Origin: Kiritimatiellia bacterium | GTDB taxonomy: Bacteria; Verrucomicrobiota; Kiritimatiellia; UBA8416; YA12-FULL-48-11 | DNA: 64,000 bases | Direction of reading: 5' to 3' | Assembly: GCA_028716365.1 (NCBI GenBank) | Contig: JAQUPZ010000002.1 | Span: 769,005-833,004, forward strand | Shown here: positions 17,508 through 27,214 of the stretch, in pieces | Layout of the letters: every line of letters begins with the position of its first letter | How positions within the stretch are numbered: the first letter of the stretch is position 1 | Program-made: the position numbers and the translations under genes | Notes under the pieces: generated by a model | The model's database searches: none | What the model was told of the DNA's origin: nothing | What the model saw: the letters and a program-made list of their open reading frames with translations, nothing else

Positions 17508-18840
17508 TGGAACCTGTAAGTTTTCTCAAATGATCCCAGAATCCAGGATATGAAGTATTGATGCATGCGACGTTATGAATACGAACAGGATTATCGGCAA
17601 AGAAAGATAACATCGCCATCGACATTGCAATACGATGGTCGCCCTTACTGTCAACTTCGGTACCACCTTTGATTTTTGCTTTTCCGCTAATAATCATTCC
17701 GTCAGGTTTTTCCTCTACCTTCACACCAAGCGCAGAAAGTCCTTTTGCCATCGTGGCAATCCGGTCGGATTCCTTCACGCGAAGTTCAGAAGCGTCGCGA
17801 ATAACCGTCCTACCATCCGCCAAAGCACCTGCAACTGCAACAACAGGAAGCTCATCTATTAAATTGGGAATTTCATCACCACCGATCTCAGTGCATTTTA
17901 ATCCCCTGCCCCGAACCGTAACTGTTCCAACAGGCTCCCAATTTATATCCGGCTCCAGGTTTCCGACTTCATTTGCCTGGCCTCTAACTTCCACTTCCGC
18001 ACCCATTCTCTTTAAAACATCCAGCAATGCCGTCCGGCGCGGATTTAGACCAACGTTCTCAACTGTAACTTGAGAACCTTCCGAGGCTGCGGCGGCAACC
18101 AACCAGAACGCCGCAGAAGAAAAATCACCAGGTACAAACCATTTCCGTCCGTTGAATTTTGGCCCGCCAGAACCATAACCATCAAGAGAAATACGCAAGC
18201 CATCACACTTGACAGGAACACCTGTCCCTTTCAATACCTTTTCAGTATGATCACGTGTAGCCTTAGGTTCAACAACCGTGGTAGTACCATTGGCGAAAAG
18301 ACCGGCAAACAGCACACATGACTTGACCTGCGCGGAAGCCACAGGGGATTTATATTCAATTGCATGGAGATTGCCACCACGAATCCGTACAGGGGCACAC
18401 CCGTTCCTGCCAAGTAATTCAACTGCTGCACCCATCATCTCAAGCGGTTCTTTAATTCTCTTCATTGGTCGAGAACGCAAAGAATCATCGCCTGTCATTT
18501 CAGAAACAAAATTCTGCCCTGCCAGCAAGCCAGCAAGAAGTCGCATACCAGTCCCGGAATTGCCCATATCCAGGATACTTTTCGGGGAATTAAATTTACC
18601 ACCTGTACCCACAACCTTAACAAAATCACCCTGTCTGGAAACAGATGCGCCAAGAATTTCCATAGACCGAAGCGTATTTATACAATCCTCAGCTGTCAAA
18701 AACCCCTCAATAACGGACTCACCTGATGCCAGCCCGCTAAGCATGGCCACGCGATGGGAAATACTTTTGTCGCCCGGCACTCTGATTGTACCACTGATTT
18801 CACGGGAGGGATTGACAACTCTGGAATCAGAACCAATCAC
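17500..18840 (-). CDS. aroA: 5-enolpyruvylshikimate-3-phosphate synthase
   Basis: 446 residues from a GTG at 18840. Seen: PGDKSISHRVAMLSGLA at residues 19-35, DMGNSGTGMRLLAG at about 92-105 (phosphoenolpyruvate site), and SELRVKESDRIA at about 346-357, all conserved EPSP synthase motifs; SDRI and the later GDHRIAMSMA are close to class I enzymes. It catalyses the sixth step of the shikimate pathway and stands with tyrA and hisC-type transaminase genes in an aromatic amino-acid run. The start is 2 nt after the tyrA stop. Confidence 0.95.
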   Translation of the reverse strand: MIGSDSRVVNPSREISGTIRVPGDKSISHRVAMLSGLASGESVIEGFLTAEDCINTLRSMEILGASVSRQGDFVKVVGTGGKFNSPKSILDMGNSGTGMRLLAGLLAGQNFVSEMTGDDSLRSRPMKRIKEPLEMMGAAVELLGRNGCAPVRIRGGNLHAIEYKSPVASAQVKSCVLFAGLFANGTTTVVEPKATRDHTEKVLKGTGVPVKCDGLRISLDGYGSGGPKFNGRKWFVPGDFSSAAFWLVAAAASEGSQVTVENVGLNPRRTALLDVLKRMGAEVEVRGQANEVGNLEPDINWEPVGTVTVRGRGLKCTEIGGDEIPNLIDELPVVAVAGALADGRTVIRDASELRVKESDRIATMAKGLSALGVKVEEKPDGMIISGKAKIKGGTEVDSKGDHRIAMSMAMLSFFADNPVRIHNVACINTSYPGFWDHLRKLTGSND

Positions 18841-18842
18841 TC

Positions 18843-19715
18843 TTACTGCCGCCTTTCCCTGTTGAATTGCTCCTCAAACTTCAGGCGCTTTTGTCGGCAA
18901 TCGGCAAGATAATTACGTAATCCCGTGAAATTGGATTTCTTCACCATGCTACTTACTTTCTTAAAGACCTTTTCAAATTCACTGAGCTCTTGAAGAACAG
19001 CCCTTTGATTGCTTTTCAGAATATCATGCCATATTTCTTCTGATCCTGCCGCTATACGCGTGGCATCCCGGAACCCAGTACCGCAAAAACGCCAAGCCTC
19101 GGTTTCGTTACGATAAACTGTATTCACCAGCATGGATGCTACCAAGTGAGGAAGATGACTGGTCCGTGCAATCGTTTTGTCATGTTCCTTAGGACCCATG
19201 ATAAAGACCCTTGCCCCAACTCCCTCCCACATCCTTCTGACAGAAGTAACGGCCTTATCTATTTTCATGCCCGTTGGTGTGACGACAACAGCCTCTCCTT
19301 CATACAAGTCAACCCTGGCAGCATCCAATCCTGTTTCATCCGATCCGGCAATAGGATGACTACCCACAAATACGGCTTTGCTGTTTTTCAAGAGCTTATC
19401 CATTTGGGCTACTAATTCCGCCTTGGTACTGCCAACATCTGTAACAATACAATTCTCATCAAAGCAAGAAAGACATGCTGTAGCCAATTCTGGAATTGTT
19501 AGTACCGGTAAACACAAGACAACCATATCAGCACCCTTAACAGCCTCTTCAGGACTGCTGAAAATAAGATCAACAACACCACGTTTCAAAGCTTCACGTC
19601 TGGTCTCTTCGCGGCGGGCATATCCACACACGACCTTTGCGACCTTCTTTTTTCTTATAGCCAACCCAAGAGATCCACCCATTAAACCCAATCCTATTAT
19701 TGCAAGTTTTTTCAT
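18843..19715 (-). CDS. tyrA: Prephenate dehydrogenase
   Basis: 290 residues, one-domain TyrA. The nucleotide-binding Rossmann fingerprint GLGLMGGSLGLAIRK is at residues 7-21; GSHPIAGSDETG at about 118-129 contains the catalytic histidine region, and SHLPHLVASML at about 205-215 the second conserved histidine. It oxidises prephenate to 4-hydroxyphenylpyruvate. No ACT domain or chorismate mutase domain is attached. Neighbouring aroA starts 2 nt after its stop. Confidence 0.92.
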   Translation of the reverse strand: MKKLAIIGLGLMGGSLGLAIRKKKVAKVVCGYARREETRREALKRGVVDLIFSSPEEAVKGADMVVLCLPVLTIPELATACLSCFDENCIVTDVGSTKAELVAQMDKLLKNSKAVFVGSHPIAGSDETGLDAARVDLYEGEAVVVTPTGMKIDKAVTSVRRMWEGVGARVFIMGPKEHDKTIARTSHLPHLVASMLVNTVYRNETEAWRFCGTGFRDATRIAAGSEEIWHDILKSNQRAVLQELSEFEKVFKKVSSMVKKSNFTGLRNYLADCRQKRLKFEEQFNRERRQ

Positions 19716-19726
19716 GTTTTTTCTAC

Positions 19727-20833
19727 TTACCGGGATAATACCTTTTCCAGGGCCTTAATACACTTCTTGTTTTCCTGTTTCGTTCCTACAGTAATCCTGA
19801 TATGGCAAGGTAAACCATATCCATCCATAGGTCTGACTATTATTCCCTCTCTCATCATCTTCTCAAACACATTGCGCCCATTTTTTACATCAACAAGTAT
19901 AAAATTAACCACTGCAGGAACATATGACAGCGAAAGACGACGAAACTCCTGCTCGAAGTACTGAATTCCCTCTTTAACTGCCTTTTGTGTTCGCTCAACA
20001 TATTTATCATCCTTCAAAGCGGCTTCCGCCCCAGCCAGTGCCATCGCATTTACGTTAAATGGCTGACGAACCTGATTGAGCAGTCTGATACATGCCTCCG
20101 GTGCAATAGCATAACCGATACGAAGTCCTGCCAAACCATAAGTCTTGGAAAACGTTCGCATTAGAATGACATTTTTATCCTGCCTTATGTATTTCAACGT
20201 ATCCGGTTGTTTCGATACAGTTAAAAGCTCGATATATGCTTCATCAAGGCAGACAACCACATGCGCTGGAACTTTTTCCATAAAACGATCCAGGGTTTTT
20301 TCATCGACCATGGTACTGGTCGGATTGTTTGGATTCGCAATGAAAACAATCCTGGTTTCCGGCTTTATCGCCGCCAACATTGCAGGAAGATCATGAGTAT
20401 AATCTTTCATAGGCACTGAAATAACATTTGCGTGAAAAGTTGCAGCTACTAACTTGTAAACAACAAATGCGCGGTCAGCCATGACAATACCAGTGCCGGG
20501 TCCGAGAAAAGTATGACCTAACAGTTCGATGATCTCGTTACTGCCATTTGCGGGTAATAATTGTTCCGCTTTTATATTCAACTTCGCCGCAATTGCTTTT
20601 TTGAGATAATAGGCATTCCCATCAGGATAACGATGCATCCCCGATACAGCCTTACACATCGCGTTCATGGCCTTTGGTGACGGACCAAGAGCATTTTCGT
20701 TCGACGCAAGCTTGGAGATTTCATTTACATTCCTGAAACCAAGATCGCGTGCTACTTCTTCAATCGGACGTCCCGGCTCATAAGTCCCAAGGTTTTTTAT
20801 CCATGTATTGGCCAGCTTTATAAATGTATTCAT
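19727..20833 (-). CDS. hisC: Histidinol-phosphate / aromatic amino-acid aminotransferase
   Basis: 368 residues of the class II-type PLP aminotransferases. Landmarks are SNENALGPSP at about 40-49, NPNNPTSTMV at about 165-174, the lysine for PLP in RTFSKTYGLAGLRIGY at about 225-240, and the C-terminal RPMDGYGLPCHIRIT. The family covers HisC, but next to tyrA and aroA the enzyme probably also transaminates 4-hydroxyphenylpyruvate or phenylpyruvate. It starts 62 nt after scpB and its stop is 11 nt before tyrA. Confidence 0.9.
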   Translation of the reverse strand: MNTFIKLANTWIKNLGTYEPGRPIEEVARDLGFRNVNEISKLASNENALGPSPKAMNAMCKAVSGMHRYPDGNAYYLKKAIAAKLNIKAEQLLPANGSNEIIELLGHTFLGPGTGIVMADRAFVVYKLVAATFHANVISVPMKDYTHDLPAMLAAIKPETRIVFIANPNNPTSTMVDEKTLDRFMEKVPAHVVVCLDEAYIELLTVSKQPDTLKYIRQDKNVILMRTFSKTYGLAGLRIGYAIAPEACIRLLNQVRQPFNVNAMALAGAEAALKDDKYVERTQKAVKEGIQYFEQEFRRLSLSYVPAVVNFILVDVKNGRNVFEKMMREGIIVRPMDGYGLPCHIRITVGTKQENKKCIKALEKVLSR

Positions 20834-20895
20834 GTTTCCAGCAAAGCCTTCACCTTAACTTCTCCAATATTTCCCGACTATTTAACGACAACGGC

Positions 20896-21726
20896 TTACT
20901 TTTCATCTTCCGTATCCTCTTCCTCCTCGTCGTCATCTTCTTCGTCTTCATCGTCATCTTCTTCGTCGTCATCTTCTTCGTCGTCGTCGTCATCTTCTTC
21001 GTCGTCGTCCAAATCTGTTTCTGTTTTCGCAGATGGTTTTTCATCACCAGTAACGTTTTGAGTTCCGTCCTTACCTTCTGGAATTTCGGCATTATCCGTT
21101 TTTTCCTCGGCTGCCTGGGCCTTCTGTTTTCTTACCTGCTCCTCCCTGGCGGCAAGTAACATGGGTTCCATGCTGCTTAATTCACTTAAATCTTTCAGTC
21201 CAAAATGCTCAAGGAAAACAAGAGTTGTTGCATAAAGGAACGGCCTTCCCGGAAGTTCACTTCGGCCAACTATTTTAATTAACTGCATTTCAAGCAGTGT
21301 TTTGATGATATGATCAACAGTAACACCACGCACGGCCTCAATATCAGCTCTGGATGCAGGTTGTCTGTATGCAATTATCGCCAGAGTCTCAAGGGCCGGC
21401 CTGGATAACCTGTTGGGCTTCCCTGCATTAAGAAGATGCCTCAGCCATTTACCGCATGAAGCATCACTGTGGAACCGGGATCCCCCCGCAATTTCGCCAA
21501 GATGTAATCCACAACAGGCAGTTCTAACATCAGTAGCAAGGTTGTCAAGAGCCGCACGCACATCGGCCTCGGTTACCTTCTCAAAAGCAGCCGTTTCGCC
21601 ACCTTCCATCTGTGCCACCTCCTGAAGGCATTTTCTCATCTCTTTAACGCTAAGTGAACGATTACATCCGAATATCATAGCGCCAAGTATCTGCTTCAAT
21701 TCCGGAATAACGTCAGTATTCGCCAT
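20896..21726 (-). CDS. scpB: Segregation and condensation protein B with long acidic tail
   Basis: 276 residues from ATG 21726 (MANTDVIPEL); the frame extends further upstream but only into scpA. The first 190 residues form the tandem winged-helix ScpB core (LKQILGAMIFGCNRSLS..., SRPALETLAIIAYRQPASRAD at about 120-140, VRGVTVDHIIKTLLEM). The final 45 residues consist almost only of Asp and Glu, encoded by repeated GAC/GAA/GAT triplets at 20899-21020. ScpB with ScpA closes the SMC ring for chromosome segregation. It overlaps scpA by 14 nt. Confidence 0.92.
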   Translation of the reverse strand: MANTDVIPELKQILGAMIFGCNRSLSVKEMRKCLQEVAQMEGGETAAFEKVTEADVRAALDNLATDVRTACCGLHLGEIAGGSRFHSDASCGKWLRHLLNAGKPNRLSRPALETLAIIAYRQPASRADIEAVRGVTVDHIIKTLLEMQLIKIVGRSELPGRPFLYATTLVFLEHFGLKDLSELSSMEPMLLAAREEQVRKQKAQAAEEKTDNAEIPEGKDGTQNVTGDEKPSAKTETDLDDDEEDDDDDEEDDDEEDDDEDEEDDDEEEEDTEDEK

Positions 21727-22576
21727 CTTTTTTTTCCTTCTGCATTTCGACAGGACCTTCTTCTGTAACCGCACCTTCTTTCAATACTGTTTCATTTACA
21801 TCAGTCATATCATCAGCCACCGCTACCGGTTCAACAGTATTTTCCACACGGCTGATTGTAATTTCACCAAAATGTTCCTTTTGGGAAACACTCACCTGCC
21901 TCAATCGAATTAATTCAAGAATAGCCAGAAATGTACACACTATCTCGTGACGTGTTGCCGTATCACCAAAGAGCTGGGAAAAAGATATGATCCCCCCCCT
22001 GCTCACCATGCATAAAACTGCATCGATCTTGTCGGCAACGGTAAACCGCTCAGCCAGAATCTCGCCGATTTCCTCCGGCTTTGCTTTCTTTAAAACATCA
22101 TTAAAGGCTGTTATGAGATCAAACAGGCTTACGTCCTGCAAAACCGTGCTTGGATCATCCGGGCCCAGCACAACACCGTCACGCCCCAGCGAGAAAACAT
22201 TTTCCTGTAAAATCTCTTTCTCCTGCAGATGCAAAGCCGCGTCCTTAAATTTCTTATATTCAACAAGACGCCTCACCAAATCCCATCGAGGATCCTCCCC
22301 CTCTTCTTCCTCCTGCATTTCCGGCCGTTCTTCCACGGGTAAAAGCATACGGCTCTTGATCATCATCAGTGTAGCGGCCATGACTATGAATTCACCCGCT
22401 ATGTTCAAATCCAGCATCCGCATCAGGTTGAGATACTCCATATATTGCGTGGTGATACGCTCAATCGGAATATTGTAGATATCGACTTCATCTTTCTTGA
22501 TCAGATAAAGAAGCAGATCCAGAGGACCTTCAAATACCTCAAGTTCAACCTTATATTCGTCCTGTCGCACAACCAT
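21713..22576 (-). CDS. scpA: Segregation and condensation protein A (kleisin)
   Basis: 287 residues from the ATG at 22576, which has GGAAG 5 nt upstream; a longer frame reaches 22615. The N-terminus has the kleisin signature VFEGPLDLLLYLIKKDEVDIYNIPI (positions about 16-40), then QYMEYLNLMRMLDLNIAGEFIVMAATLM. The middle is acidic and the C-terminal winged helix is near 200-245 (FLAILELIRLRQVSVSQ). It bridges SMC heads and binds ScpB. Gene pair order scpA-scpB is the usual one. Confidence 0.93.
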   Translation of the reverse strand: MVVRQDEYKVELEVFEGPLDLLLYLIKKDEVDIYNIPIERITTQYMEYLNLMRMLDLNIAGEFIVMAATLMMIKSRMLLPVEERPEMQEEEEGEDPRWDLVRRLVEYKKFKDAALHLQEKEILQENVFSLGRDGVVLGPDDPSTVLQDVSLFDLITAFNDVLKKAKPEEIGEILAERFTVADKIDAVLCMVSRGGIISFSQLFGDTATRHEIVCTFLAILELIRLRQVSVSQKEHFGEITISRVENTVEPVAVADDMTDVNETVLKEGAVTEEGPVEMQKEKKDGEY

Positions 22577-22640
22577 AAAACTTCCTGTTTCCCGCGTCTT
22601 TCGCGGTATATTCAATTACCAATCTATAATGACGATTTTA

Positions 22641-23603
22641 TCAGTCAATTCCCATTGCTCTCCGCGCGGCATTAAGCGTCTTGGCTGCTTCGGCACCGGC
22701 CTTCTCCCCTCCAGATCTCAGGATATCCTCAACATAATCCATGTTGTTTTGGAGTTCTTTTCTTTTTTTCCTGAAAACCTCGAAATAACTCCACATAATT
22801 TCAAATACTGCTTTCTTTGCGTCACCGTATCCGTATCCACCGTTTCTGTAACGATCTTCCATTTCCTTCCGCTGTGAATCCGAGGCAAACAGGCGATACA
22901 AAGCAAACACATTACATGTTTCCGGATCCTTCGGAGCTTCCAACGGCTTGCTATCCGTTACGATTCGCATTATTCTGGCGCGGGTTTCTTTTTCATTCCC
23001 GAATATTTCCAAGTGATTATTATACGACTTCGACATTTTCTGGCCATCAACACCAGGAACCACCGCAACAGAATCCCTGATCGAAGGTTCCGGTATCGTG
23101 AATACAGGACCGAATTCGTTGTTAAACTTTATGGCAATGTCACGGGTAACCTCGACATGCTGCTTCTGATCCCTGCCAACCGGTACAACATTTGACTGAT
23201 AAGCCAGTATGTCTGCTGCCATCAACACGGGATATGCAAAAAGACCATGGTTGGGGGACATCCCCCTTGCAATTTTATCCTTGTAAGAATGGCACCTTTC
23301 CAAAAGTCCCATGGGAGTCACAACAGACAACAACCATGTCAATTCAGTTACTTCCGGAACATCGCTTTGCCTGAAAAAAACGGTTTTTGCCGGGTCGAGT
23401 CCGCAAGCAAGAAAATCCAAAGCCACATCCATGGTTGATTTCCTTAGAAAATCCGCATCAGAAACGCTTGTCAGCGCGTGGTAATTTGCTATGAACAGAA
23501 ACGCTTCACCCTCTTTTTGCAAATCAAGAGCAGGTTTCATCATTCCGAAATAATTACCAAGATGCAATTTCCCCGAAGGCTGTATTCCTGAAAGTATTCT
23601 CAT
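22641..23603 (-). CDS. trpS: Tryptophanyl-tRNA synthetase
   Basis: 320 residues from ATG 23603 (MRILSGIQPSG), the usual TrpS N-terminus; an in-frame upstream start at 23645 would add 14 residues. The HIGH-type motif is SGKLHLGNYFG at residues 10-20, the class signature continues with PVLMAADILAYQSNVVPVG, and DGQKMSKSYNN at about 190-200 is the KMSKS loop. It charges tRNA-Trp. First gene of the minus-strand run trpS to infA. Confidence 0.95.
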   Translation of the reverse strand: MRILSGIQPSGKLHLGNYFGMMKPALDLQKEGEAFLFIANYHALTSVSDADFLRKSTMDVALDFLACGLDPAKTVFFRQSDVPEVTELTWLLSVVTPMGLLERCHSYKDKIARGMSPNHGLFAYPVLMAADILAYQSNVVPVGRDQKQHVEVTRDIAIKFNNEFGPVFTIPEPSIRDSVAVVPGVDGQKMSKSYNNHLEIFGNEKETRARIMRIVTDSKPLEAPKDPETCNVFALYRLFASDSQRKEMEDRYRNGGYGYGDAKKAVFEIMWSYFEVFRKKRKELQNNMDYVEDILRSGGEKAGAEAAKTLNAARRAMGID

Positions 23604-23724
23604 CTTATTCTTTCCCTTAAATCCCTTATCTGATTCAGTAACCAAATGGGCTTAAGATATCGAAGTACAGTCAATTGATAAAGGAAAATTGACACTGGAA
23701 TACGTGTCTGGCAGACTTCACAAA

Positions 23725-24936
23725 ATGCGCTCGAATAAGACAATTATATTTCTCGGCGATGGAATGGCTGACGAACCCATAGCGGAACTTGGGGGAAAGA
23801 CTCCGCTCCAGTTTGCCAATACCCCTGCCATGGATTCCATAGCCCGTGATGGTGTGAACGGAACGCTACTTACGCTGCCGCAGGGCTTTCCCACCAGCAG
23901 CGAAGTCGCCAATATGTCAGTCCTGGGTTGTGATCTTGAAACCGAGTACTGCGGCCGGGGCCCGCTTGAAGCTGCAGGCCGGGGCATTCCTCTCGGTCCA
24001 GAGGATAAGGCCTTCCGTATTAACTTAGTTACTGTTGAAAACGGCGTATTAAAGGATTTTTCCGGCGGTCATATTGCACAAAATGATGCAAACGAACTTA
24101 TAAAAGTACTCAATGATAATTTCGGTAATAACAATGTCCGTTTTTATCCTGGCGTCAGTTATCGCAATATTCTGGTACTCCGTGGAAAGAAATTTTCTCA
24201 CCGGGTTAAAACTGAAAAACCAGACGACAACCATGAAGAACACCTTATTGATCACCTACCTTCCGTAATTGAACCTGACGCAGAACAGACAGTTTGTTTT
24301 CTGCAAAAAATAATGATTGAGGCAACGGCGGTTCTGGAAACAACTCCAGTCAACCGACGCCTGTCTACCGAAGGAAAATTGATGGCCAATGGTGTGTGGC
24401 CATGGAGCGGAGGGAAAGCCGGTTCACTTAAAACCCTTAAGGAAAAATACGGCATTAGCGGGGGAGCCATTTCTGCTGTAGATGTTATTGTCGGCTTGGG
24501 TCGCTGTCTGGGTATGGAAATTATTCCGGTACCGGGTGCTACCGGTTACATAGATACTAATTATGAAGGCAAGGCTGATGCAGCCATAAAAGCGCTTAAA
24601 AACCATGACTTTGTTTATCTTCATCTCGAAGCAATTGACGAGGTTTCTCACGAACAGGATTTGAAGAATAAAATTCGGGCAATAGAGAATTTTGATTCAC
24701 GGATAGTTGGACCTGTACTGGCCGCTTTTGGGCCTGAACTTAACGTGGCAGTCCTTCCCGACCACCCAGTGCCAATTGCTACTGGTAAGCATACTCGAAA
24801 TCCAGTCCCTGTTGCCGTCAGGATTACAGGACAAAAACCAGACTCCGTACGGGTTTTTGATGAGACAGCATGCAAAGAAGGTATGCTTGGTGCCATGAAA
24901 AACGGGGATCTGATGAATCTGTTTTTCAGGACTTAA
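23725..24936 (+). CDS. apgM: Cofactor-independent phosphoglycerate mutase, archaeal (ApgM) type
   Basis: 403 residues from ATG 23725 (MRSNKTIIFLGDGMADEP). The alkaline-phosphatase-fold metal site begins with GDGMAD at residues 11-16 and SEVANMSVLGC at about 56-66 holds the catalytic serine; the later EAIDEVSHEQD at about 304-314 and DHPVPIATGKHT at about 346-357 supply the remaining metal ligands. It interconverts 3- and 2-phosphoglycerate in glycolysis; a subset of the family acts as homoserine kinase-like or phosphonopyruvate enzymes, which I cannot exclude. Divergent from trpS, with 121 bases between. Confidence 0.85.
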   Translation: MRSNKTIIFLGDGMADEPIAELGGKTPLQFANTPAMDSIARDGVNGTLLTLPQGFPTSSEVANMSVLGCDLETEYCGRGPLEAAGRGIPLGPEDKAFRINLVTVENGVLKDFSGGHIAQNDANELIKVLNDNFGNNNVRFYPGVSYRNILVLRGKKFSHRVKTEKPDDNHEEHLIDHLPSVIEPDAEQTVCFLQKIMIEATAVLETTPVNRRLSTEGKLMANGVWPWSGGKAGSLKTLKEKYGISGGAISAVDVIVGLGRCLGMEIIPVPGATGYIDTNYEGKADAAIKALKNHDFVYLHLEAIDEVSHEQDLKNKIRAIENFDSRIVGPVLAAFGPELNVAVLPDHPVPIATGKHTRNPVPVAVRITGQKPDSVRVFDETACKEGMLGAMKNGDLMNLFFRT

Positions 24937-25035
24937 TAAACAGCATATCTTCACCAATATACTCGTTTCAGCATATTTAACAAAATACAACGTTACAACT
25001 TTCTACAAAAGCCCTGTTATAACGTGATTCACTGC

Positions 25036-25064
25036 TTGACTCTCTCTTCCTTTACCCTAAAACT
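25036..25064 (+). promoter_or_regulatory. Possible promoter of the FHA gene
   Basis: TTGACT at 25036-25041 is followed after 17 bases by AAAACT at 25059-25064, 45 nt before the ATG. The -10 box is poor, so this is only a candidate. Confidence 0.3.
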
Positions 25065-25109
25065 ATGCAGTAAATATATTGCAAATCAAACTGAAGGTGT
25101 TCATTTCCA

Positions 25110-26366
25110 ATGATGTACAGACTTATATTCCTTTCGGGTAACCTGAAAGGTCAAAAGATAACTGTTGACGATAGTGCGCCTATGACCATCGGACACGATC
25201 CGGAATGTTCCATCAATATTATTGACAGTGAGATAGCGTCGAAACATGCGGTTCTGGAGCACAATTCTCTGACCGGTTTGCATATTAATGATCTAGGATC
25301 AATGAACAAGATCCTCGTAAACAACCATGAGGTCCGGGAAGCTCATCTGAAACACGGAGACATTGTTGAACTTGGAAGAACCCGTTTTCTTGTTCAGGCA
25401 ACAGTTGAAACCGATCTTACCAAGAATGCCCCAAAGACCCGAATAAGGCATATTTCTTTGACCCCCTTACTTATAATTATTCCTCTTTTTGTAGTGATTT
25501 ATGCGGTTGTATCATTTTGCCAGAAAATTATACGCGAGAGTTCGCATGTCCACCCCACTCCCGTTGTTGTTTCTCTTCCTCCCAGTAATGCTGCTCCTAC
25601 ACAGGCTGTTACCAGACTGGTTTATCATGAAGAAAAGCCTACCAACACAGCCGTCTCTGCTGAATCATTAAAGCCTATTTCTGATGAAATCCGCCAGATG
25701 CGCGAAGATCTGGTAGGTATCAAACAAACAGTCAAAGAGTTGGCAATTCAACCTTTAACACCTTCAACTTCGGCCCCACCGTCAAATATCACACAGCCTC
25801 GGCAAACAGCGGGACAACCAACGTCCACCCCCGTCAATACCAGCAAAACAAGTCCAGCAACAACAGTACAAAAAGCCTCCCCCCCTCAGAAAATCGAGCC
25901 TCCTGATCCACAGATCAAAATCAGTTATCATGAACAACAAAAGTTCAAAGAAAACGAGGATTTTGATGAAATGCGAATTATTACAATAGGCCTGTTAAGA
26001 CAATGGCCTGTTAAAAATATGAATGATAATATTGTAAGAGTTGAAATATCTTTCTTTGATCAAATAGCCAATACAACAACTGTTGTACCCACGCGTGCAG
26101 TAGTACCAACAAAACCATTAAAACCATCCCAGTGGGTACAGGACACACAGGCCGTTGTTACCGCAGCATATGTAATACCGAAAGGTTCGCGAAAAACAGT
26201 TAGAAATGTGGTTTCTGAACAATATTACGGATATGTCGTCAGGGTTTTCTACGGTAATAAACTGCAAGACGAGGATGCCCGTCCTAAGACTCTTTTGCAC
26301 TATTCATCAGGGACACTGAGGAAACAGCACTCCTCAACAAACATCAGCCAGTTGGACAAACAATGA
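25110..26366 (+). CDS. FHA-domain membrane protein
   Basis: 418 residues. An FHA domain fills residues 1-95: IGHDPECSINI, then ASKHAVLEH and the INDLGSMNKILVN loop are the phosphothreonine-binding strands (usual pattern GR...S..H..NGT). One membrane helix follows at about 115-137 (LLIIIPLFVVIYAVVSFCQ), then a 130-residue linker rich in Pro, Thr and Ser, and a C-terminal beta-rich domain of about 150 residues. The FHA part is cytoplasmic and the rest outside. Start could be either of two adjacent ATGs (25110, 25113). No kinase gene is nearby. It may be co-transcribed with the glycosyltransferase 50 nt downstream. Confidence 0.75.
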   Translation: MMYRLIFLSGNLKGQKITVDDSAPMTIGHDPECSINIIDSEIASKHAVLEHNSLTGLHINDLGSMNKILVNNHEVREAHLKHGDIVELGRTRFLVQATVETDLTKNAPKTRIRHISLTPLLIIIPLFVVIYAVVSFCQKIIRESSHVHPTPVVVSLPPSNAAPTQAVTRLVYHEEKPTNTAVSAESLKPISDEIRQMREDLVGIKQTVKELAIQPLTPSTSAPPSNITQPRQTAGQPTSTPVNTSKTSPATTVQKASPPQKIEPPDPQIKISYHEQQKFKENEDFDEMRIITIGLLRQWPVKNMNDNIVRVEISFFDQIANTTTVVPTRAVVPTKPLKPSQWVQDTQAVVTAAYVIPKGSRKTVRNVVSEQYYGYVVRVFYGNKLQDEDARPKTLLHYSSGTLRKQHSSTNISQLDKQ

Positions 26367-26416
26367 ATATCATTCTATTGATATAGAATTTGAAGGTATC
26401 CTGAAAGGAACAACAA

Positions 26417-27202
26417 ATGCGCGAAAAGATTTCAGCCTGCGTCATAACCTTCAATGAAGAAACAAGAATCCAGCGATGCCTTGAAAGCATAAAATGGTGC
26501 GATGAGATTGTGATAATGGACAGTTTCAGCACAGACCGTACTATCGAAATCTGCCGACAATATACAGACAAGGTTTATCAGCATGAATGGCTAGGTTATG
26601 TTGGGCAGAGAAATTTGATCAGGGAAAAAGCAACCTGTCCATGGGTACTTTTTATGGATTCCGACGAAGAGGTCTCTCCTGGTCTAAAGCAGGAAATCCT
26701 TACTGAATTTGAATATGGTACAGGAGAATATGTCGGCTATTCATTCCCCCGGCAGGTTTACTACATTGGAAAATGGATAAAATATGGAGAATGGTATCCT
26801 GACGTCAAATTGCGCCTTTTCAAGAAAGAATACGGTCGTACAGAAGGACAGGAACCTCACGATCATGTCATTGTAAAAGGATCTGTAAAAAAACTGGAAC
26901 GACCAATATGGCATTACACTCACAACGATATCCACGATCACATCAATACTCTTAACCGGTTCTCGAGCATCACGGCACAACAGAGGTTTGCCGGAGAATC
27001 ATTCGTCCTTTGGTCCGATCTTCTGCTCAGGCCTTTTTTCCGATTTATAAAGGGCTATTTTATCAAAGGAGGAATTATAGACGGATCTCACGGTTTCATT
27101 ATCGCAATGTTAAATTCTTTCGGAGCATTTGTAAAATATGCAAAATTGTGGGAATTATCACAAAAGCAGAAATCAGATTTCAAACAATTACCCGAAAAGT
27201 GA
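26417..27202 (+). CDS. Family 2 glycosyltransferase (WaaE/KdtX-like, LPS core)
   Basis: 261 residues. The GT2 fold begins ISACVITFNEETRIQRCLESI, then DEIVIMDSFSTDRTIEI at about 30-46, and the DxD metal motif in LFMDSDEEVSP at about 78-88. The C-terminal half (RQVYYIGKWIKYGEWYPDVKLRLF in two stretches, then HVIVKGSV) follows the WaaE pattern, which transfers glucose or heptose residues to lipopolysaccharide core heptose. Cytoplasmic face of the inner membrane. It is followed by the TolC gene 12 nt later. Confidence 0.8.
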   Translation: MREKISACVITFNEETRIQRCLESIKWCDEIVIMDSFSTDRTIEICRQYTDKVYQHEWLGYVGQRNLIREKATCPWVLFMDSDEEVSPGLKQEILTEFEYGTGEYVGYSFPRQVYYIGKWIKYGEWYPDVKLRLFKKEYGRTEGQEPHDHVIVKGSVKKLERPIWHYTHNDIHDHINTLNRFSSITAQQRFAGESFVLWSDLLLRPFFRFIKGYFIKGGIIDGSHGFIIAMLNSFGAFVKYAKLWELSQKQKSDFKQLPEK

Positions 27203-27214
27203 GAATAGATCTCC

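Noticed and set aside
20897..21020. Microsatellite-type non-coding repeat
   Set aside because: It is in frame with ScpB and encodes its acidic tail.
26372..26389. Terminator after the FHA gene
   Set aside because: The stem (ATTCTAT/ATAGAAT) is AT-rich and weak and no T-run follows.
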